Shown here one piece after another: positions 20,096 through 28,950 of a stretch of 64,000 bases of DNA. The translations under genes and the position numbers were made by a program. How positions within the stretch are numbered: the stretch's first letter is position 1; each line of letters begins with the position of its first letter. Source of the stretch: Edaphosphingomonas laterariae (GTDB lineage Bacteria > Pseudomonadota > Alphaproteobacteria > Sphingomonadales > Sphingomonadaceae). The stretch is taken from the NCBI RefSeq assembly GCF_900188165.1, contig NZ_FZOS01000010.1, positions 1 through 64,000 of the forward strand, given 5' to 3'. The notes under the pieces are model-generated. The model worked only from the letters and a program-made list of their open reading frames with translations, did no database searches and was not told the origin of the DNA.

Positions 20096-20998
20096 ATGAC
20101 CGACCACGCCATCGATCCCGCTTTGCTCCTCAAGGCCGAAACGCTCGTCGAGGCGCTGCCCTATATGCAGCGTTATGCCGGCGAGACCTTTGTCGTGAAA
20201 TATGGCGGGCACGCCATGGGCGACCCCGAAGCCGCGCGCGATTTCGCCGAGGATGTGGTGCTGATGAAGGCGGTGGGCATCAACCCGATCGTCGTTCATG
20301 GCGGCGGCCCGCAGATCGGCGCGATGCTCAAGACGCTGAATGTCGAGACGCGCTTCGTCGATGGCCTGCGCGTCACCGATGCGGAAACCGCGCGCGTCGC
20401 CGAAATGGTGCTGTCGGGTTCGATCAACAAGGAAATCGTGTCGTGGATCGGCCGCGCCGGTGGCCGCGCGGTCGGCATTTCGGGCAAGGACGGCCGGCTC
20501 GTCACCGCCGAAAAGGTGCGCCGCACCCAGCGCGATCCCGATAGCAATATCGAACAGGTGGTCGATCTCGGCTTCGTCGGCGAACCATCCGACGTCGACA
20601 CCCGCCTGATCGAAACCATCTCCAAATCGGGTATGATCCCGGTGGTCGCCCCGATCGGCGTGGGCGCCGACGGCGAAACCTATAATATCAACGCCGACAC
20701 CATGGCCGGCGCGATCGCCATCGCCACGGGCGCCGCGCGCCTGTTCCTGCTGACCGACGTGCCCGGCGTGCTCGACAAGCAGAAAAAGCTGATGTCCGAT
20801 CTCAGCCCGGCGCAGATCGGCACGCTGCGCCAGGACGGCACGATTTCGGGCGGCATGATCCCCAAGCTCGAAACCTGCGTCCACGCGGTGGAAGGCGGGG
20901 TCGATGCCGCCGTCATCCTCGATGGCCGCGTGCCGCATGCCATGCTGCTCGAAATCTTCACCAAGCGCGGTGCCGGCACGCTGGTCCGCGCGGGCTGA
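20096..20998 (+). CDS. argB: acetylglutamate kinase
   Basis: ArgB (300 aa) phosphorylates N-acetylglutamate, the second step of arginine synthesis. The amino-acid-kinase fold is clear: [11 protein letters not shown] at the N-terminus for ATP binding, [13 protein letters not shown] (the acetylglutamate/phosphate loop), [11 protein letters not shown] and the C-terminal [15 protein letters not shown]. The [17 protein letters not shown] start is preferred over the upstream in-frame ATG at 20006, because homologues begin here with an N-terminal helix; that helix is the type found in the arginine-inhibited hexameric enzymes, so feedback inhibition is likely. Confidence 0.96.
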   Translation: MTDHAIDPALLLKAETLVEALPYMQRYAGETFVVKYGGHAMGDPEAARDFAEDVVLMKAVGINPIVVHGGGPQIGAMLKTLNVETRFVDGLRVTDAETARVAEMVLSGSINKEIVSWIGRAGGRAVGISGKDGRLVTAEKVRRTQRDPDSNIEQVVDLGFVGEPSDVDTRLIETISKSGMIPVVAPIGVGADGETYNINADTMAGAIAIATGAARLFLLTDVPGVLDKQKKLMSDLSPAQIGTLRQDGTISGGMIPKLETCVHAVEGGVDAAVILDGRVPHAMLLEIFTKRGAGTLVRAG

Positions 20999-21014
20999 GC
21001 TCGTCCCGCAAGCC

Positions 21015-21110
21015 CGTCATTTCCGCGCAGGCGGGAATCCGTAAACTCCGGATCTCTCGATCGCGCCGCGCAGGTGGACCATTTGGAACCCCGCCTGCGC
21101 GGGGATAATG
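21015..21110. repeat. REP-like inverted repeat element
   Basis: Between argB and yggT there is a palindromic unit: arm CCGCGCAGGCGGG (21023-21035) and its perfect complement CCCGCCTGCGCGG (21090-21102), flanked by CGTCAT on the left and ATAATG on the right. This is the CGTCATTCCCGCGxAxGCGGGAATC type of interspersed element common in sphingomonad and related genomes. It lies after the argB stop and may act as a terminator or processing site. Confidence 0.75.
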
Positions 21111-21220
21111 ATTTCCGGAGGGAAGCCCCCTCCCATTCCGCCAGCCGGCTCCATATGTTGCCCGCGCGCCCGCGTCCCGCTAATCGGGACATCCACCAGC
21201 GGGCTTGAGGAAAAGACCAG

Positions 21221-21523
21221 ATGTATCTCGTAGGGGCGCTGCTCAGCGTCATCGATCTCCTGATCAACATCCTGGTGGCGATCTTCATCGTCCAGATGGT
21301 GCTGTCGCTGCTGGTCGCGTTCAACGTGATCAACACCTATAACGAATTCGTCCGCCGGCTGATGTATGCGCTCGATCGCGTGACGGAGCCGCTGCTCCGC
21401 CCGATCCGCCGCTTCATGCCCGATCTCGGCGGGCTCGATTTCTCGCCGATGGTGCTGATCCTCGGCCTCGTCATCGTGCAGAAGCTGCTCGCCGGCATGG
21501 CGATGCAGGTCTACGCGGGCTGA
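21221..21523 (+). CDS. yggT: YggT family membrane protein
   Basis: A 100-aa YggT-family inner-membrane protein with two hydrophobic helices (about 3-28 and 80-98) around the conserved central block VTEPLLRPIRRFMPDLGGLDFSPM. YggT proteins are linked to osmotic or ion homeostasis and in other bacteria to cell division and membrane organisation; the precise role is unresolved. It is the first gene of a tight run yggT-DUF167-folD-exported protein-marC in which successive genes overlap or abut. Confidence 0.9.
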   Translation: MYLVGALLSVIDLLINILVAIFIVQMVLSLLVAFNVINTYNEFVRRLMYALDRVTEPLLRPIRRFMPDLGGLDFSPMVLILGLVIVQKLLAGMAMQVYAG

Positions 21524-21852
21524 ACCCGACGCAGGCGCCACCCGCCTGGAAGCCCGTCGACGGCGGTATCGAGCTTGCCGTCCGGGTCACCCCGCGCGGC
21601 GGGCGCGATCAGGTGGCGGGGCTGTGGCGCGATGCCGCCGGGCGATGCTATCTGGCGGTGAAGGTGGCCGCGGCCCCGGCCGACGGCGCCGCCAATGATG
21701 CGGTGCGGGCGCTGCTCGCCAAATGGCTGGGCGTGCCGCGCGGCGCGGTGGCGCTGCTCCATGGCGCAGCATCGCGCGAAAAGAGATTCCGGCTGGCGGG
21801 TGATCCGGCGGCCCTGACGGCGAAACTGGAAGAACTGGAACAGGCGGCATGA
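21520..21852 (+). CDS. DUF167 (YggU) family protein, probable CTG start
   Basis: A small DUF167/YggU-family protein. The family core is [14 protein letters not shown]..., [18 protein letters not shown] and [11 protein letters not shown]. No ATG, GTG or TTG exists in frame upstream of this core; the GTG at 21613 would remove the first beta-strands. A CTG at 21520 overlaps the yggT stop (CTGA), the position where neighbouring genes show ATGA or GTGA, and gives 110 aa. I infer a CTG start; a mutated ATG or a sequence error is also possible. The biochemical role of the family is unknown. Confidence 0.8.
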   Translation: MNPTQAPPAWKPVDGGIELAVRVTPRGGRDQVAGLWRDAAGRCYLAVKVAAAPADGAANDAVRALLAKWLGVPRGAVALLHGAASREKRFRLAGDPAALTAKLEELEQAA

Positions 21853-22739
21853 GCGCGGATCGGATCGACGGCAAGGCCTTTGCGGCGGGGCTGAGGGAAA
21901 GGCTGGCCGCCGCCGTGCCGCCCTTCCAGGCGAAGACGGGGCGTGTGCCCGGCCTGGCCGTCGTGCTCGTCGGCGAGGATCCGGCCAGCGCGGTCTATGT
22001 CCGGTCGAAGGGCAAGGCCACGATCGAAGCCGGCATGGCGAGCTTCGAACATAAGCTGCCCGCCGATACCAGCCAGGCCGATCTGCTCGCCGTGGTCGAA
22101 CGGCTCAACCGCGACGATGCGGTGGACGGCATCCTCGTCCAGCTGCCGCTGCCCAAGCAGATCGACGAACAGACGGTGATCGCCGCGATCGACCCGGATA
22201 AGGATGTCGATGGTTTCCACGTCGCCAATGCCGGCCGGCTTGCCGTGGGCCAGCAGGGCTTCGTTCCCTGCACGCCGCTCGGCTGCCTGATGCTGCTCAA
22301 GGACAAGCTGGGCAACCTGTCGGGCAAGGAAGCGGTGGTCATCGGCCGCTCGAACATCGTCGGCAAGCCGATGGCGCAATTGCTCCTCGGCGAAAACTGC
22401 ACCGTCACCATCGCCCATTCGCGCACCGCCGATCTCCCCGCCGTCGTCCGCCGCGCCGATATCGTCGTCGCCGCCGTTGGCCGGCCGGAAATGGTGAAGG
22501 GGGATTGGCTCAAGGCCGGCGCGGTGGTGATCGATGTCGGCATCAATCGCGTGCCGGGTGCGGAAGAAGGCAAGACGAAGCTGGTCGGCGATGTCGATTA
22601 TGCCAGCGCGGCCGAAGTCGCCTCGGCGATCACCCCGGTCCCCGGCGGTGTCGGCCCGATGACGATCGCGGTGCTGCTGCGCAACACCGTCGTCGCCGCC
22701 TATCGCCGCGCCGGCCTGCCCGCGCCGGAGGGTCTGTGA
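21849..22739 (+). CDS. folD: bifunctional methylenetetrahydrofolate dehydrogenase/cyclohydrolase
   Basis: FolD (296 aa) interconverts 5,10-methylene-THF, methenyl-THF and 10-formyl-THF with NADP. The two family signatures are visible: [16 protein letters not shown] with the catalytic YxxxK (Tyr and Lys in VYVRSKGK), the [10 protein letters not shown] segment, and [17 protein letters not shown] for NADP binding, ending in [15 protein letters not shown]. It overlaps the DUF167 gene by four bases (ATGA) and the next gene by GTGA, so it is in an operon. Confidence 0.97.
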   Translation: MSADRIDGKAFAAGLRERLAAAVPPFQAKTGRVPGLAVVLVGEDPASAVYVRSKGKATIEAGMASFEHKLPADTSQADLLAVVERLNRDDAVDGILVQLPLPKQIDEQTVIAAIDPDKDVDGFHVANAGRLAVGQQGFVPCTPLGCLMLLKDKLGNLSGKEAVVIGRSNIVGKPMAQLLLGENCTVTIAHSRTADLPAVVRRADIVVAAVGRPEMVKGDWLKAGAVVIDVGINRVPGAEEGKTKLVGDVDYASAAEVASAITPVPGGVGPMTIAVLLRNTVVAAYRRAGLPAPEGL

Positions 22740-23485
22740 TCCTCGCCGCGCTGCTGCTGGCAGCCGCGGCCCCATCCCCCGCCACCGCCGAAGACGCCGA
22801 ACGCGCCTTCGCGGCCATGGCGCAGCGCGACGGGCAGTGGACGGCTTTCCGCTCCTTCGCCGCGGCGGACGCGATCATGTTCGCGCCCGATCCGGTCAAC
22901 GCGCAGGCCCATCTCAAGGGGCGGAAAAACCCGCTTATGCCGGTGATGTGGTGGCCGTCGACCGCGATGGCGTCGTGCGACCGCAGCCTCGCCATCTCGA
23001 CCGGGCCGTGGCGGCGCGATGGCGGCAAGGCGCATGGCAGCTTCACCACCGTCTGGCAGCGCCAGCCGGGCGGCGACCACAAATGGCTGCTCGATCATGG
23101 CCGCGACACGCCACGCCCGCTCGCCGCTGGTGAAAAGGCCAAGCGCCGCGACGCCTCCTGCCGCAACCTCGCGGCGCGCAAGAACGAAATCCACGGCTTC
23201 GCCGTCGCCGGACCGGTCCGCCTGTCGACGCTCACCGCCAATGCCGCGCCCGATCTGATCGTGCAGGAAGACGGGCGGATGCCGGCCAGCAAGCCGGCGG
23301 CCGATCTCACGCTCGAACTGGGCGACAGCATCGCCGGCGGCTCATCGGCCGATCGTTCGCTGATCTGGGACGTGCAGACCATCGTCGGCGGGGCCAAGGG
23401 CGCCCATATCCTCACCGTCCGCCGCTGGGATGGCGAGGATTGGCGGCTTGCCCTCCTTGAAATCACGGGCGCGCCGCAACCATGA
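22736..23485 (+). CDS. exported protein of unknown function, NTF2-like
   Basis: A 249-aa protein with an N-terminal signal peptide ([21 protein letters not shown] start overlapping the folD stop). The mature part begins [20 protein letters not shown] and continues [13 protein letters not shown], a pattern resembling DUF4440/SnoaL-like periplasmic proteins of the NTF2 fold. No catalytic motif is evident. Its translational coupling to folD upstream and marC downstream (ATGA overlap at 23482-23485) suggests cotranscription rather than shared function. Confidence 0.72.
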   Translation: MILAALLLAAAAPSPATAEDAERAFAAMAQRDGQWTAFRSFAAADAIMFAPDPVNAQAHLKGRKNPLMPVMWWPSTAMASCDRSLAISTGPWRRDGGKAHGSFTTVWQRQPGGDHKWLLDHGRDTPRPLAAGEKAKRRDASCRNLAARKNEIHGFAVAGPVRLSTLTANAAPDLIVQEDGRMPASKPAADLTLELGDSIAGGSSADRSLIWDVQTIVGGAKGAHILTVRRWDGEDWRLALLEITGAPQP

Positions 23486-24099
23486 TCGAACTGTTCGTCT
23501 CCGCCTTCGTCACCTTCTTCGTGGTGATCGATCCGCCCGGCTGCGCGCCGATCTTCGCCAGCCTCACGTCCGGCGCGGCGCCCGCGCACCGCCGCGCGAT
23601 GGCGATCCGCGCCGTCGGCGTCGCGGCGATCATCCTCCTCGTCTTCGCCTTGTTCGGCGAGGATTTTCTGCGCGCGCTGGGCGTCAGCCTCGATGCCTTC
23701 CGCATCGCGGGCGGCATCATGCTGTTCCTGATCGCGCTCGAAATGGTGTTCGAAAAACGCACCCAGCGCCGCGAGGATCGCGCCGAAAAGGTGAAGGCCG
23801 AACATGTCGAGGACGTGTCGATCTTCCCGATGGCGATCCCGATGATCGCCGGCCCCGGCTCGATCGCCTCCGTCATGCTGGCGGTCGGCAAGAGCGACGG
23901 GTGGCAGGAAGGTCTGATCGTGCTCGCCGCGATGGCGTCGATCCTGCTGCTCACGCTCGGCGCGCTGCTCGCTTCCGGCTCGATCATGCGCTTCGTCAGC
24001 CAGAATGTCGAAACCGTCATCACCCGGCTGCTCGGCGTCATCCTCGCCGCGCTGGCCGCGCAGTTCGTGATCAACGGTATCCACGGCTCGTTCGGCTGA
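23482..24099 (+). CDS. MarC family membrane protein
   Basis: A 205-aa MarC-family (UPF0056) integral membrane protein with six predicted helices. It starts [20 protein letters not shown], the family's first helix with the conserved D-P-x-G motif, and has FPMAIPMIAGPGSI in the second half, the repeat of the same motif. MarC proteins were once linked to multiple antibiotic resistance, but this was not confirmed; some relatives export amino acids. Last gene of the yggT-to-marC run. Confidence 0.88.
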   Translation: MIELFVSAFVTFFVVIDPPGCAPIFASLTSGAAPAHRRAMAIRAVGVAAIILLVFALFGEDFLRALGVSLDAFRIAGGIMLFLIALEMVFEKRTQRREDRAEKVKAEHVEDVSIFPMAIPMIAGPGSIASVMLAVGKSDGWQEGLIVLAAMASILLLTLGALLASGSIMRFVSQNVETVITRLLGVILAALAAQFVINGIHGSFG

Positions 24100-24168
24100 T
24101 CTGCTGTTCGCCTGTTCCGCGCGCCATGCCGGCCACCACCGGCCCCACCGCCGGCATGGCGCGGCCGG

Positions 24169-25950
24169 TCAGTCGCGCACCCGCCACAATTTGAACGGCG
24201 ATCCCTTGGGCAGCGCCACCGGCTCCAGCCATGCCGGCGCCCGGTTGTCGCGCAGCTGCGTGTAGAAGCCAGTCTTCGCCTCGGCCGCATAGATGGTCGA
24301 TTCGGACATGCCGGGGCAGATCAGCACCATCGACGCGCCATGACGCAGCATGATCGCGCGGGCATTGTCCTCCGTGCCGCGAAAGGCGTGCTGCACGTCC
24401 AGGATCGCCGCGCCGTTGCGGTGATAGGGGCCGGCGATCGCCTTATGCTTGGTGGTCGCGATCAGCCGGGGGCCGAAATCGACGAAGGTCAGGATCGTCG
24501 CCGGCGGCAGCTTGGCGATCGGTGCCAGCGCCGGCAGCGTCGGGCAGCGCGCGTTCGCCGTGCGGATCGACTTGCGATATTTGGTCGTGGGCGCGGCGGG
24601 GATGGCATCGACGATGATCCGCGCGGCAACCCCGGTCGTCACCAGCAGCAGCAGCACCGGCCCTGCGATCCGCACCGCCAGTTCGCGATGGCGCGCCACA
24701 TGCGGCAGCAGCGCCCAGCCGAGCGCCACGGCCCCCGGCAGCGCCAGCAACTGGGCGGCAGCGGCGGCGCGCAATTGCCACAGCAGCAGTGCATCCGCCG
24801 TCAGCGCCAGCAGCGCCACGCCCAGCCAGGGCAGGAAACGGGGCGTGCGCTGCGTCTGCCACAATGCCCAGCCGGTTCCGATCAGCCCGATCAGCGGCAA
24901 GGCGGCGGTCGGCACCGCGACGCGCCAGCCATGGCTGTAGATCGGTCGCGCCTCGCGGACATGGCTGAGCCATAGGGTATCGAGTTCGGGCGACACGCCT
25001 TCGGGGCGCGACAGGCAATGCGGCCAGGCAAAAGCGAAGCCGCCCAGCACCAGCACGCCGGCGCCCGCCGCCAAAGCCAGCCGCACCCGCCAGTCGCGCG
25101 CGGGGATCATCGACAGGCCGACGAGCAGCGCGCCACCGCCGAGCGCGGCGGACAGCCAGACCGGCGACAGCGCGTCGCATACGGGGCCGCGATTGGCGTG
25201 GGATGCGAACAGCAGGAAGCCGATCGCGCAGCCGGCGGCCAGCGCCGCGCCATAGCCGCGCAGCCGCGCCGCCTCACTCTCGTCGGCCACCCAGCGCAGG
25301 CCGGTGATGCCGGCGGCCAGCGCCAGATAGGGAAACATCTCCAGCCCGATCGTCAGCGACAGCGCGGTCGCCGCACCCAGCGTCGCGCCGCCGCGCCCGC
25401 GCGCCGGATCGGCGATGCCCGCCAGCGCCAGCGCCAGAAAGGCGAGCTGCCAGCCATGATGATCGATCCTGAGCGGCATGAACATGCCGATCACATTGGC
25501 CGCGCAGGCCAGCGTCAGGATCATCAACGGATAAGCGGACGGCGCCACCAGCCGGCGCGCGGTGAGCGCCAGCGCCACCATCGCCGCGCCCAGCGCGATC
25601 AGGGGGGCGATCGCCACCGCCCATTTTTCGGCCAGCACGCCGCCGAAAAAGGGTTTGATCGCCAGGATCAGCCCGGCGATCGGCAGGTCCACCAGCCGCG
25701 ACCAGTGGATGTTCGCCCCGCCCGGCGGATCGAGCTTATATTGCCGAAGATCGAACCAGCCCTGCCCCTGCAGCCAGGCGCGTACCTCGGCGATGCGCAG
25801 ATTGTCGTCGGTATCGCCCAGCGCGAACCAGTGGATCGCCCCCCATTTCCAGGCGATCAGCATGAAGGCCGCGACGGCCCAGAACAAAAGCAGCCACCTC
25901 AGCCAGAGGCGGCCGACCGGATCGTCGTGCGTGCTTCCCATAACCAGCAT
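24169..25950 (-). CDS. polytopic membrane protein, putative GT-C glycosyltransferase
   Basis: A 593-aa protein with about eleven to twelve hydrophobic helices and a C-terminal soluble region of about 130 residues. The first periplasmic loop contains GDTDDNLRIAEVRAWLQG, an acidic pair in the position of the catalytic DD/DE motif of GT-C (oligosaccharyltransferase/ArnT-like) enzymes, and later MPLRIDHHGWQL. I infer a lipid-linked sugar transferase; no closer family is recognised. A second ATG four codons in (MGSTHDD) is an alternative start. It is divergent from a GtrA gene with 41 bases between. Confidence 0.62.
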   Translation of the reverse strand: MLVMGSTHDDPVGRLWLRWLLLFWAVAAFMLIAWKWGAIHWFALGDTDDNLRIAEVRAWLQGQGWFDLRQYKLDPPGGANIHWSRLVDLPIAGLILAIKPFFGGVLAEKWAVAIAPLIALGAAMVALALTARRLVAPSAYPLMILTLACAANVIGMFMPLRIDHHGWQLAFLALALAGIADPARGRGGATLGAATALSLTIGLEMFPYLALAAGITGLRWVADESEAARLRGYGAALAAGCAIGFLLFASHANRGPVCDALSPVWLSAALGGGALLVGLSMIPARDWRVRLALAAGAGVLVLGGFAFAWPHCLSRPEGVSPELDTLWLSHVREARPIYSHGWRVAVPTAALPLIGLIGTGWALWQTQRTPRFLPWLGVALLALTADALLLWQLRAAAAAQLLALPGAVALGWALLPHVARHRELAVRIAGPVLLLLVTTGVAARIIVDAIPAAPTTKYRKSIRTANARCPTLPALAPIAKLPPATILTFVDFGPRLIATTKHKAIAGPYHRNGAAILDVQHAFRGTEDNARAIMLRHGASMVLICPGMSESTIYAAEAKTGFYTQLRDNRAPAWLEPVALPKGSPFKLWRVRD

Positions 25951-25991
25951 CCGCCATTAGTGGCTCTCCGCCGAAGAGCAAGCGGACAGAG

Positions 25992-26408
25992 ATGAACGGA
26001 ATCAGCGGGCGTTTCGCCCATCATCGCGAATTGCTGGGGCAGCTTGTGCGCTACGGGATCAGCGGCGGCCTCGCCTCACTGGTCCATCTCGGCCTTTATT
26101 GGGGGCTGGCGGAACTCGCGCATGTCGCGCCGCTCGTCTCCAACGTGCTGGGTTTCATCTGCGCGCTGATCGTCGGCTACGTCATCCACAGCCACTGGAG
26201 CTTCCGGGGCCATGGCCGGCGCGGCAACCTCGCGCGCACCGGCGGCCGCTTCGTCGCGGTCAACCTTGTCGGGCTGGCGCTCAACAGCCTGTGGGTGTGG
26301 CTGCTCGTCGAACGGCTCGGCGGGCCGACCTGGTGGCCGATGCCGCTGATGGTGACGGCAACGCCGCTCGCGGTGTTCTGGCTCAACCGCAAATGGGTCT
26401 TCGCCTGA
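25992..26408 (+). CDS. GtrA family membrane protein
   Basis: A 138-aa GtrA-family protein with four membrane helices. The first carries the family pattern LVRYGISGGLASLVHLGLYW; the second GFICALIVGYVIHSHWSF includes the conserved N/H-x-x-W-x-F; and the C-terminus ends FWLNRKWVF as is typical. GtrA proteins are thought to flip undecaprenyl-phosphate-linked sugars for surface glycan modification. The divergent GT-C-like gene next to it would be a natural partner; this is inferred from position only. Confidence 0.9.
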   Translation: MNGISGRFAHHRELLGQLVRYGISGGLASLVHLGLYWGLAELAHVAPLVSNVLGFICALIVGYVIHSHWSFRGHGRRGNLARTGGRFVAVNLVGLALNSLWVWLLVERLGGPTWWPMPLMVTATPLAVFWLNRKWVFA

Positions 26409-26432
26409 ACGGCCGGCGCGCCGCGATCGGGA

Positions 26433-27395
26433 TCAGCCGGCCTGCCAGGGCAATTGATCGAGATCGACATTGCCGCCGGTCAGGATCACGCCCGCACGGG
26501 CACCCTTGAGGTCCACCTTGCGTTCGAGCAGCGCCGCCACCGGCACCGCCGAGCTTGGTTCGATGACGATCTTCATCACCTCCCACACCAGCCGCATCGC
26601 CTCGACGATCGCGGCCTCGCTCACTGTCGCGAAATCGTCGAGCAGCGCGGTCAGGATGGTGAAGCCGTTGCTGCCCAGCATGGTGCGCAGCCCGTCGGCG
26701 ATCGTGTTGGGCGGGTCGCCTGCCAGCCGCTCGCCCGCCTGCCATGACCGGAAGGCATCGTCGGCCTGTTCGGGTTCGCTGGCGATGATGCGGATCGCCG
26801 GCTGCATGTGGCGCGCCACCACGGCGGTGCCCGACATCAGCCCGCCGCCGCCCACCGGCGCCAGAATCGCGTCGAGCGGACCAACCTCGTCGAGCAGTTC
26901 CATCGCCGCCGTGCCCTGCCCGGCGATCACCAGCAGATCGTCATAGGGGTGGACCAGCGTCGCCCCGCGCTCGGCGGCGATGGCATCAGCCATCGCCTCG
27001 CGCGCGGTGATCGTCGGCGCGCAGAACTGCACCTCGCCGCCCAGCCGCCGCACCGATTCGACCTTCGCACGCGGCGCATTCTCCGGCATCACGATGAAGG
27101 CGGGAATGCCGCGCGTGGCGGCGGCAAGGCTCAATGCCGCCGCATGGTTGCCCGACGAATGGGTGACGACCCCGCGCGCGGCGGCCGCATCGTCCAGCGC
27201 CAGCACCGCATTATGCGCGCCCCGCGCCTTGAACGCGCCGATGCGCTGCATATTCTCGCACTTGAAGGCGATTTCCGCGCCCAGGATCGCATCCAGCCGG
27301 CGCGATCGCAGCACGGGCGTATGGTGCACATGCCCCTCGATCCGCACCGCCGCGAGGGCGATATCGGTAAAGCTGACGGGAAGATCCTGGCTCAT
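26433..27395 (-). CDS. threonine/serine dehydratase-like PLP enzyme
   Basis: A 320-aa fold-type II PLP enzyme of the threonine dehydratase/serine racemase group. The PLP lysine is in IGAFKARGAHNAV, SSGNHAAALS binds substrate and cofactor, and PVGGGGLMSG is the glycine-rich phosphate loop. There is no C-terminal ACT-like regulatory domain, so it is the short catabolic or racemase type rather than biosynthetic IlvA. Typical substrates are L-threonine, L-serine or hydroxyaspartate; the sequence does not decide. Confidence 0.87.
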   Translation of the reverse strand: MSQDLPVSFTDIALAAVRIEGHVHHTPVLRSRRLDAILGAEIAFKCENMQRIGAFKARGAHNAVLALDDAAAARGVVTHSSGNHAAALSLAAATRGIPAFIVMPENAPRAKVESVRRLGGEVQFCAPTITAREAMADAIAAERGATLVHPYDDLLVIAGQGTAAMELLDEVGPLDAILAPVGGGGLMSGTAVVARHMQPAIRIIASEPEQADDAFRSWQAGERLAGDPPNTIADGLRTMLGSNGFTILTALLDDFATVSEAAIVEAMRLVWEVMKIVIEPSSAVPVAALLERKVDLKGARAGVILTGGNVDLDQLPWQAG

Positions 27396-27410
27396 CGCCT
27401 TATCCTAGCA

Positions 27411-27725
27411 TCAATGGGCGAGCTTGAGGCCCGCGATGCAGCCGACCAGCGCCACGATCAGGCCAAGGCGCAGCGCGTTGATCGGTTCGCCGAACCAGAT
27501 GATGCCGACGATCACGGTGCCGAGCGCACCGATGCCGCCCCAGACGGCATAGGCCGTGCCCATCGGGATCGAGCGCGAGGCGACTTCGAGCAGGCCCATC
27601 GACAGCGAGACCGAAACCAGAAATCCCGCCGTCCACGGAATATTCCGAAACCCGTCGACAAAGCGGAGGCAGGTGGTGAAACCCACTTCGAAAAAGCCGC
27701 CCAGAATAAGCCAGAACCACGCCAT
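27411..27725 (-). CDS. sugE: SMR-family guanidinium/quaternary ammonium exporter (Gdx/SugE type)
   Basis: A 104-aa small multidrug resistance protein with four helices. It starts MAWFWLILGGFFEVGFT, placing the essential membrane glutamate at residue 13 as in Gdx (SugE). AYAVWGGIGALGTVIVGIIWFGEP in helix 3 matches the family. The SugE-like start and gene length favour guanidinium export over broad drug efflux, but this is inference. Only 44 bases separate it from the divergent DUF1345 gene, so no guanidine riboswitch fits upstream. Confidence 0.85.
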   Translation of the reverse strand: MAWFWLILGGFFEVGFTTCLRFVDGFRNIPWTAGFLVSVSLSMGLLEVASRSIPMGTAYAVWGGIGALGTVIVGIIWFGEPINALRLGLIVALVGCIAGLKLAH

Positions 27726-27769
27726 TGATTTCACTCCTCCAACTTCGCGACCTGCGATATGCTGCGCCC

Positions 27770-28429
27770 ATGGCAAAGGCGGGGGCCAAGGGCAAATTGG
27801 GGATCGGCAATCGCGTGGCACCGCCGCGCTTTCTGGTCTTTCTGCTGCTCGCTTTGTCCGGCGGCATGGCCGCGACCGGGCTAGGCGACGATTGGCGCAT
27901 GGCGGTGATGCTGGGCTTCGACGGCGCTGCGCTGTTCTTCCTTTTATCCTGCATCCCGCTGTTCGGGCGCGAGGCGGACGAAATGCGCGCGGCCGCGAAG
28001 GAAAATGATGCCAATCGCGTCGGCCTGCTGGTCATCACCGGCCTCGTCATGCTGGTCATCCTCGTCGCCATCGCGGCGGAACTCCGGCTCGGCGCCGAAT
28101 CGGGCCTGATGGTCGCCCTGATCATCGCCACGCTGGCGATCGCCTGGCTGTTCAGCAACTTCGTCTTTGCCATGCACTATGCGCACATGTTCTACAGCGA
28201 GGCGCCGGGCGGTGGCGATGCCGGCGGGCTGGGCTTCCCCCGCGTCGAGGAGCCCGATTACTGGGATTTCGCCTATTTCGCCTTCACGCTGGGGATGACC
28301 TTCCAGACATCCGATGTCGACGTCGTCGACCGGCTGTTCCGCCGCACCGTCCTCCTCCACAGCATCGCCGCCTTCGTCTTCAACATCGGCGTGCTGGCAT
28401 TTTCGATCAACGTGCTGGGCGGCGGCTGA
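27770..28429 (+). CDS. DUF1345 family membrane protein
   Basis: A 219-aa membrane protein with five to six helices. The C-terminal half has the DUF1345 hallmarks: NFVFAMHYAHMFYS, then FPRVEEPDYWDFAYFAFTLG, then MTFQTSDVDVVDRLFRR and a final HSIAAFVFNIGVLAFSIN helix. This block resembles the pore region of small potassium-channel-like proteins, but the family is uncharacterised. The MAKAGAKGKLG start is used; an upstream in-frame ATG at 27725 would overlap the divergent sugE start. Confidence 0.83.
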   Translation: MAKAGAKGKLGIGNRVAPPRFLVFLLLALSGGMAATGLGDDWRMAVMLGFDGAALFFLLSCIPLFGREADEMRAAAKENDANRVGLLVITGLVMLVILVAIAAELRLGAESGLMVALIIATLAIAWLFSNFVFAMHYAHMFYSEAPGGGDAGGLGFPRVEEPDYWDFAYFAFTLGMTFQTSDVDVVDRLFRRTVLLHSIAAFVFNIGVLAFSINVLGGG

Positions 28430-28473
28430 CCGGTCGGTCCGCCACCCGGCATCGCCGGTCCAGCCCTGTTCGT

Positions 28474-28950
28474 TCAGCCCTGCAATGCGGTGAGCGCCGC
28501 GCCGTCGATCCGCCAGGGTTCCCAGCCGGTCGAATGATGGCCGCCGATCGATCGGTAGAAACGCTTGGCATCCTCGTTCCAGTCGAGCACCGCCCAGTCG
28601 ATCCGCGCGCAGCCGCGCACCTTCGCCTCGGCCGCGAGCGCGCGGAACAGCGCGCCGGCCACGCCCGCGCGGCGCACCTCGGGATCGACGAACAGATCTT
28701 CCAGATAGATGCCGTGGCGGCCGGTCCAGGTCGAAAAGTTCAGGAACCACACGGCCAGTCCTGCCGCGCGGCCATCCACTTCGGCGACATGGGCGAACAC
28801 ATTGGGGGTGCCGCCGAACAGCATCTCGGCAAGCGATTCAGGCGTCGCCTTCACCGCGTCCGGCTCGCGCTCATAAACGGCCAGCGCGCGGATCATCCGC
28901 AGGATTTCAGGGACGTCGGCGACATTCGCCGGGCGCACGATGGTGGTCAC
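28474..28950 (-). CDS. GNAT family N-acetyltransferase
   Basis: A 158-aa GNAT acetyltransferase. It opens TTIVRPANVADVPEILRMIRALA, has AGLAVWFLNFSTWTGRHGIYLEDLFV as the central beta-strands 4 and 5, and VDPEVRRAGVAGALFRALA for acetyl-CoA binding. The FSTW...GIYLEDL pattern is the one seen in diamine/spermidine N-acetyltransferase-like members, so a polyamine substrate is possible. It starts within the stop codon of the upstream DMT transporter gene (four-base overlap), so they are translated as a unit. Confidence 0.88.
   Translation of the reverse strand: MTTIVRPANVADVPEILRMIRALAVYEREPDAVKATPESLAEMLFGGTPNVFAHVAEVDGRAAGLAVWFLNFSTWTGRHGIYLEDLFVDPEVRRAGVAGALFRALAAEAKVRGCARIDWAVLDWNEDAKRFYRSIGGHHSTGWEPWRIDGAALTALQG

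Noticed and set aside
27726-27769. Guanidine riboswitch before sugE
   Set aside because: The 44-base spacer is too short, and no conserved ACGR-type loops were seen.
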